Part shown: one piece after another, positions 59,801 to 64,000 of the stretch
How positions within the stretch are numbered: position 1 is the stretch's first letter
Layout of the letters: the number at the start of each line of letters is the position of its first letter
Assembly (NCBI RefSeq): GCF_963675165.1
Contig: NC_087387.1
Coordinates: 3,275,501 to 3,339,500, forward strand
DNA: 64,000 nucleotides
Reading direction: 5' to 3'
Source: Halichondria panicea
Lineage: Eukaryota; Porifera; Demospongiae; Suberitida; Halichondriidae
The notes under the pieces: model-generated
The model's database searches: none
What the model was told of the DNA's origin: nothing
What the model saw: only the letters and a program-made list of their open reading frames with translations
Program-made: the position numbers and the translations under genes

Positions 59801-61370
59801 ACGCTTATGCATAATTATAAATACTGCATAATTATAAATACCGTATTATTCGAATTGTGCATGTAACCATAGATAGAAGAAGGAAAGGGATTGACATGAT
59901 GCTCTATCAATTGTACGTGTGACGTCATAACATGATTTTAGAGGCTTGTTGAGCTACTGGAAAGCTGGTAAGCTGGTAACTCGCCCACAGTCTGAAGCGT
60001 TGATTGTTTTATGAGAAACTCCAGCTATGTATTGGGTAGTCAACACCCACAGGGCTATGCTGAGCCATAGCAGACTACCTACAGACTCCTAGCTACTGAG
60101 TTTCTTGGATTTCTGCTGTATTGTAAGTTTTGTTCCTATATCATCACCCCTGGTTTGTGTAATAGGCTGTATTTAGTATGAGGAGAAAGCCTATAGTGTA
60201 TAGAATGGGAATAGCTACTTTGTAAAGTTTTCCTAGGTACATTAGCAAACATATTGTACAAATAGAAGTACAAATAGAACAAAATATGGCAGCATGTTTC
60301 CGTTCCTCTTACCTTATCCAGCGATGAGCAATAGCACTATAGTTTTACAGTAGCATGCGTTATTAACAGTAGAATGGGAATAGCATAGTTAGATAGCTAT
60401 ACACTTATTTATGAAGGCTCAATCACTTGTTTTACAATTGTGCAATTATTGTGTATTTTATATTATTCCCATATTAGTACTGTGTATAATACACAAGATA
60501 CAAACTTATTATCAGCAGTTCAAACACAGGACATGGGGAACCTGAAGAGGGAATATGGAATGCTAGACAAAGATAGAAGTGGTCCTTTCAAGTAAACTTG
60601 TGATAAATCAAGCATTTCTGTAGTATTATAGCTATATCCAGATCAATCTTTACCAACATACATGTACTAAGTACATAGTATAAGAGTATAAGCATTGTTC
60701 AATGTCACACATAAATGATAAAATTGTTGCATAATTATAGTGTTGTCTTCTATCCATGGTGTGTTTACATGGTGTGTTTATCGTAGAAATCACAAAGCTC
60801 TAGAAGACTCCCAGAAGCTTTCAGAGAGTCTGGACCGTCTCTCTGGCAGTCAACTTCTTCTCTTCTTCACAAACTTGATACTATCCACATAATTGCCTCT
60901 TCTTGTGTTAATAATTATTATCCTCGTTTGTTCTTTTTTTCAAATGATAAATTCCATGTGGATGGTGTTAGGGGTTAAGTATGGCATTTCCTGTCACATG
61001 ACGCAACTAGCCTATAGTACAAGATTCTATTGCGTTTCCAATCCCTTTCCCTATGATGTAACACATGCACACTTTCTAAAGTCTTCTCTAGCTGTAATTA
61101 TAGCGCAGCATAATTATATATAATTACTAGGAACATGCACTATAATTATACTGAGCGGCGCATAATAATCATTACACATAAATTATATACAGCATCACGT
61201 ACATGCATGTACAATGTACGTATACTGCACTGACAATTAACTTACTATTTGTCAAACTTCAAACTTTCTTCGACAGAAGATACATTTAGAGTGTAGTCAT
61301 TGTATCTGCTTGGGATAACAGATCTTGATCTTGCTATCTTGGATGGCACTGCCACTTTCCTCAGAAGATA
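56814..61370. other. Long stretch without recognisable gene
   Basis: No protein family signature on either strand over 4.5 kb; ATAATTAT words are frequent. There are small tandem repeats: CACTTTCTCAGTTAGC three times at 57506-57553, and TCACTACTG words near 59365-59390. This is the longest part of the window without detectable transposon coding. Non-coding or too decayed to read. Confidence 0.5.
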
Positions 61371-62208
61371 CTTTCCCCGTTTTAATTAAAACATGAAAAT
61401 ACAGAATAAATATTCAAAATTCATACATTGAAATCACTTGTAACTATTTCCTACAGGTAGCGCAGGTTACCTAGCAACTGACCACCCCCACTAATTAGCA
61501 ATTGTTTACAAACATTCACAACTATGTACACAAATAGTATTGTATGAGGGCACAGGGCACAGAGTGGCTAAAGACACTAAATAAGTGTTCTTAATGTTTT
61601 CACGGTGACATGGTTCAATCAGGATCTGCAGAAAGTTCTCTGCGAGGTCATATCAGCAGACGCCCTTTTCCCGGGAAATCACCTACACACAGGTTTACAC
61701 ACAGGTTTACAAGTTCAATGGTGGCTCATGATGTCCACTGCTGTACTAACTAGCCTAACTAGCCTAAACACAGTTATATATATACTGAAGCTATCAAGAC
61801 TACAAATGCTACTCTAGACTTAACCAGATCCAAGAAGTTGTTCCATCGCAAGAGCTTCTTCTTCAGGCCTTCAGGCTCTATATTTTCTAGCTTGAGGTAG
61901 CTAGCTATGATCCCAGTCATTGTCCTCTCACTCAACAAGGCAGGCCATAAGCATCGATATTCTCACTGTCTAGCTATACTTTAGAACCTCACTAAGGTTG
62001 TACTACGAAGATCTTGAAACATTATCAAACGGTCACTTTTCTTTCTACATTACTGTACCAAGCGTACCTCGAGGCCTCGAGGCAGCATATTAAAGATACC
62101 ACGTGAAAGAGCAGCTCAATGCGCTGGTACCTACAGTGTGTACACAGCTCCAACACTGAAAATGACCACTAGAGTGGCCGTCATATGACGGCTTTAACAG
62201 GGAAAGGG
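61371..62208. mobile_element. piggyBac-like element, copy D
   Basis: The left end CTTTCCCCGTTTTAATTAAA has lost its TTAACC; the right end CAGGGAAAGGG is followed by TTAA (62209-62212). The GCCGTCATATGACGGC palindrome is intact at about 62178-62193. Interior blocks match copy B. Confidence 0.75.
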
Positions 62209-62726
62209 TTAAAGTCAATCAGTGTACACATTCTATTATGGACTTCCTGTTTACTTATCTTTATTCTTATTCTTCATTTATTGTTATGTAATCATTTATT
62301 GTTATGTAATGAATGTCACATGATCTTTTGTGTAGCTGTAGCATTTTCAGTCCTTGCTTTTTGTTCGATTCTGATTGATAAAACTTGAATTCTACTCTCT
62401 TAGTGTCAATCAGAACAGTCAATCAGCAGCAGGCAAACTATAGCTTTTGAACCACTACAAAATGTCTGCCAACTGATGTGTGAATTCTATCACCAAGGTG
62501 CACAAATTATATATACAGCCAGCATTAAGATGGCAGGAACAAGGAGGACCTATATCAAGATACAAGAAATATGTACAAGATGCTCTTGCTCCAGTACCTC
62601 GAATGACACGCTTAGTGCTTAGCCGGTAAATAATTACCATGCATGGCAAGAGTACTTTCGATTTCTACTTTCTTTCTAGCGCTAACCAATTACCCACAAC
62701 TTCACTTCACTGATGGCCCCCTATCA

Positions 62727-62825
62727 CAAACGGATGACGATCCCTCTCAGATGCATCAATGCCAAACGGATGACGATCCCCTCTCAGATGGATCAATGCC
62801 CACGGATGACGATCCCATGGAGGAT
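62727..62825 (+). repeat. Acidic-coding tandem repeat
   Basis: ACGGATGACGATCCC followed by TCTCAGATG recurs three times at 18-39 base spacing. On the plus strand it codes TDDDP-x-SD units. It probably belongs to the acidic region of the transposase remnant that follows. Confidence 0.6.
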
Positions 62826-62939
62826 TCTGGTTGATTCTGGTTAGTGCATGCACATCATACGTACCATCCCTAATAAACCACTGGGTGGGGGCGCTGGGCA
62901 TAGTTACGTACTCAATTATGTCACATGCAGTGATACACT

Positions 62940-63972
62940 TGGCATGGACTACGGCGATGACACCTCCTCTGATGACATCTCAAGTACGGAAACTCCATCG
63001 TCGGAGAAGCTACCTGTGTGGTGCATACTGCATTTTGCCTCGAGTGCAATCGAGGACCTAGCGTGTTGTTTGCCCAGAACCAAATTCCGAAAATATTTTA
63101 CTAGGTGTACTGTGAACGTTCCTGTCAAAACGAATCGTGCCAAAACTCTAAGGAGTACAGCTATATGGTATCAGCCTCTGAAAACTATTGTCACTGGTAA
63201 GTGTATCTATATATCATGGTTAACTATCTATTAATTTTATGTAGATCAATGGAGCCATTACCCACTTTCAAACTGTACCTGTACCGAGGAGCTGTGAGTG
63301 ATGTGTGGAACGGACAAGTGCACTCTTCTCGTATCCAGAACTTTCAATGAACGTCCCTTTATTCAAGTACTCATCAACGAGCTTTTGGCCGGTTTACCTC
63401 GTAGTACACAATTTGCCCCCTTTTGCCCCCTGATATCAGAATGAACTCACTGCTATCTGGGGTGCGGAGAAGGCGCACTACTCAAAACGATCAAGTCACT
63501 GTGCAACGTTGGCGTGGAAGCCGAAAGTTCTAAGGGCTATTTGACATGCCTGCAAAAGCTGGACCAAATGGAGAATTTGCTCACTTGAAGCTCACTCTGA
63601 GTTGAGCTTCTCTTCTACTCACTTCCTCTTCTCTTGGACTTCTCTGTACATATTTTATCTGTACATATTTTATTGCAAGATTCGTTCACTAAACAGCAAA
63701 TTGATGCGATGACTTTGTGAAGCTGCTTCCAGATTTATACGGTTTACGTAGTTGTACTGCAAATGCTCATGCTTTATCTCACGGGTCCACTCTGGACACA
63801 TTCTGCCTTTGGTCATCTGAAGAATATGATACATGGGAAATGCTGTGTACTAGACCAACTTGCTCTCACCCTGCAACAGGAGTTAGCTAATGAAACCGAT
63901 GCTGTGTGCTGTGAGGAGTGCAGGTTGACAAACATGACGGAATGGCAATGTACAGAATTGGCCTTAAGCTAA
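62940..63972 (+). pseudogene. Second CACTA/Tnp2-like transposase fragment
   Basis: Plus-strand pieces: an acidic MDYGDDTSSDDISSTETP (62944-62997), NERPLFIQVLINELLAGLPR-type residues near 63350-63400, then a C-terminal block with VKLLPDLYGL (near 63720) and GPLWTHSAFG, HLKNMIHGKCCVLDQLALTL (63787-63875), typical of the region after the catalytic core in Tnp2 proteins. Frame changes and deletions abound; the hallmark GIIPGP motif is absent. It probably continues past the window edge. Confidence 0.5.
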
Positions 63973-64000
63973 TACGCTCAGGAGAATTGACTTTCAGTCG

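Noticed and set aside
60893-61123. Hydrophobic open frame that could be a membrane protein
   Set aside because: A single AT-rich frame without splice context or relatives; hydrophobicity is expected from the T-rich codons.

Overview
The window looks like a piece of an invertebrate animal nuclear genome, most likely a sponge (demosponge-like). The DNA is AT-rich and scattered with ATAATTAT and TACATGTA motifs. Introns are very short (45-92 bp in the best gene) with GT..AG ends. Every recognisable protein belongs to a metazoan transposable-element family. I see no bacterial operons, rRNA, tRNA or CRISPR, and no convincing single-copy housekeeping gene. The organism assignment is inference.

Layout. 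1-4300: short inverted-repeat elements and a broken HIRAN-like fragment. 4380-9890: a decayed Ty3/Gypsy retrotransposon (LTR, primer site, gag, RT, RNase H, integrase), split at a TA in its integrase by an IS630/mariner-type transposon (6999-9382) that carries a second, convergent gene. 10900-12620: inverted-repeat elements. 13412-17183: a DNA transposon with a 15-bp terminal inverted repeat (TIR) and two convergent gene remnants, inserted in a Gypsy LTR. 17840-18700: a Gypsy LTR and gag. 19030-22230: a CACTA/EnSpm-type (Tnp2) transposase pseudogene. 22584-25800 (minus): a Gypsy copy lacking RT and RNase H, with a 1.2-kb foldback element inserted in its gag-side frame. 25880-26890: two minus-strand fragments, one related to the N-terminal domain of the HECT gene below. 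27335-27680: a minisatellite. 29130-30024: a piggyBac-like element, with three more copies at 48659, about 55990 and 61371. 31170-32640: a foldback element.

32858-38443 is the main discovery. It is a 5,586-bp DNA transposon bounded by repeat-rich TIRs beginning TATGGGGTGTTATCTGTG and by a 6-bp target duplication (gagacg), inserted in a Gypsy RT fragment. It holds two tail-to-tail genes. One is an apparently intact three-exon, 459-residue DD35E integrase-type transposase. The other is a nine-exon HECT E3 ubiquitin ligase with its own N-terminal domain, a C2HC finger, a UIM-like ubiquitin-binding helix and a complete HECT domain with catalytic Cys. The transposase presumably moves the element through the TIRs; the ligase may control its stability or host response (inference). 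A decayed relative of the transposase lies at 50620-52060 and another terminus at 52730-53060.

38444-44540: Gypsy fragments on both strands, then a plus-strand Copia element; a second Copia copy with its 3' LTR lies at 53898-55220. 45520-46608 and 53231-53887 are large foldback elements. 56814-61370 is mostly non-coding. 62727-63972 holds a second Tnp2-type transposase fragment. Short exact tandem duplications of about 13-26 bp are scattered through almost the whole window and break many of the old reading frames, but I did not see them in the exons of the integrase/HECT element, which suggests that it is young.
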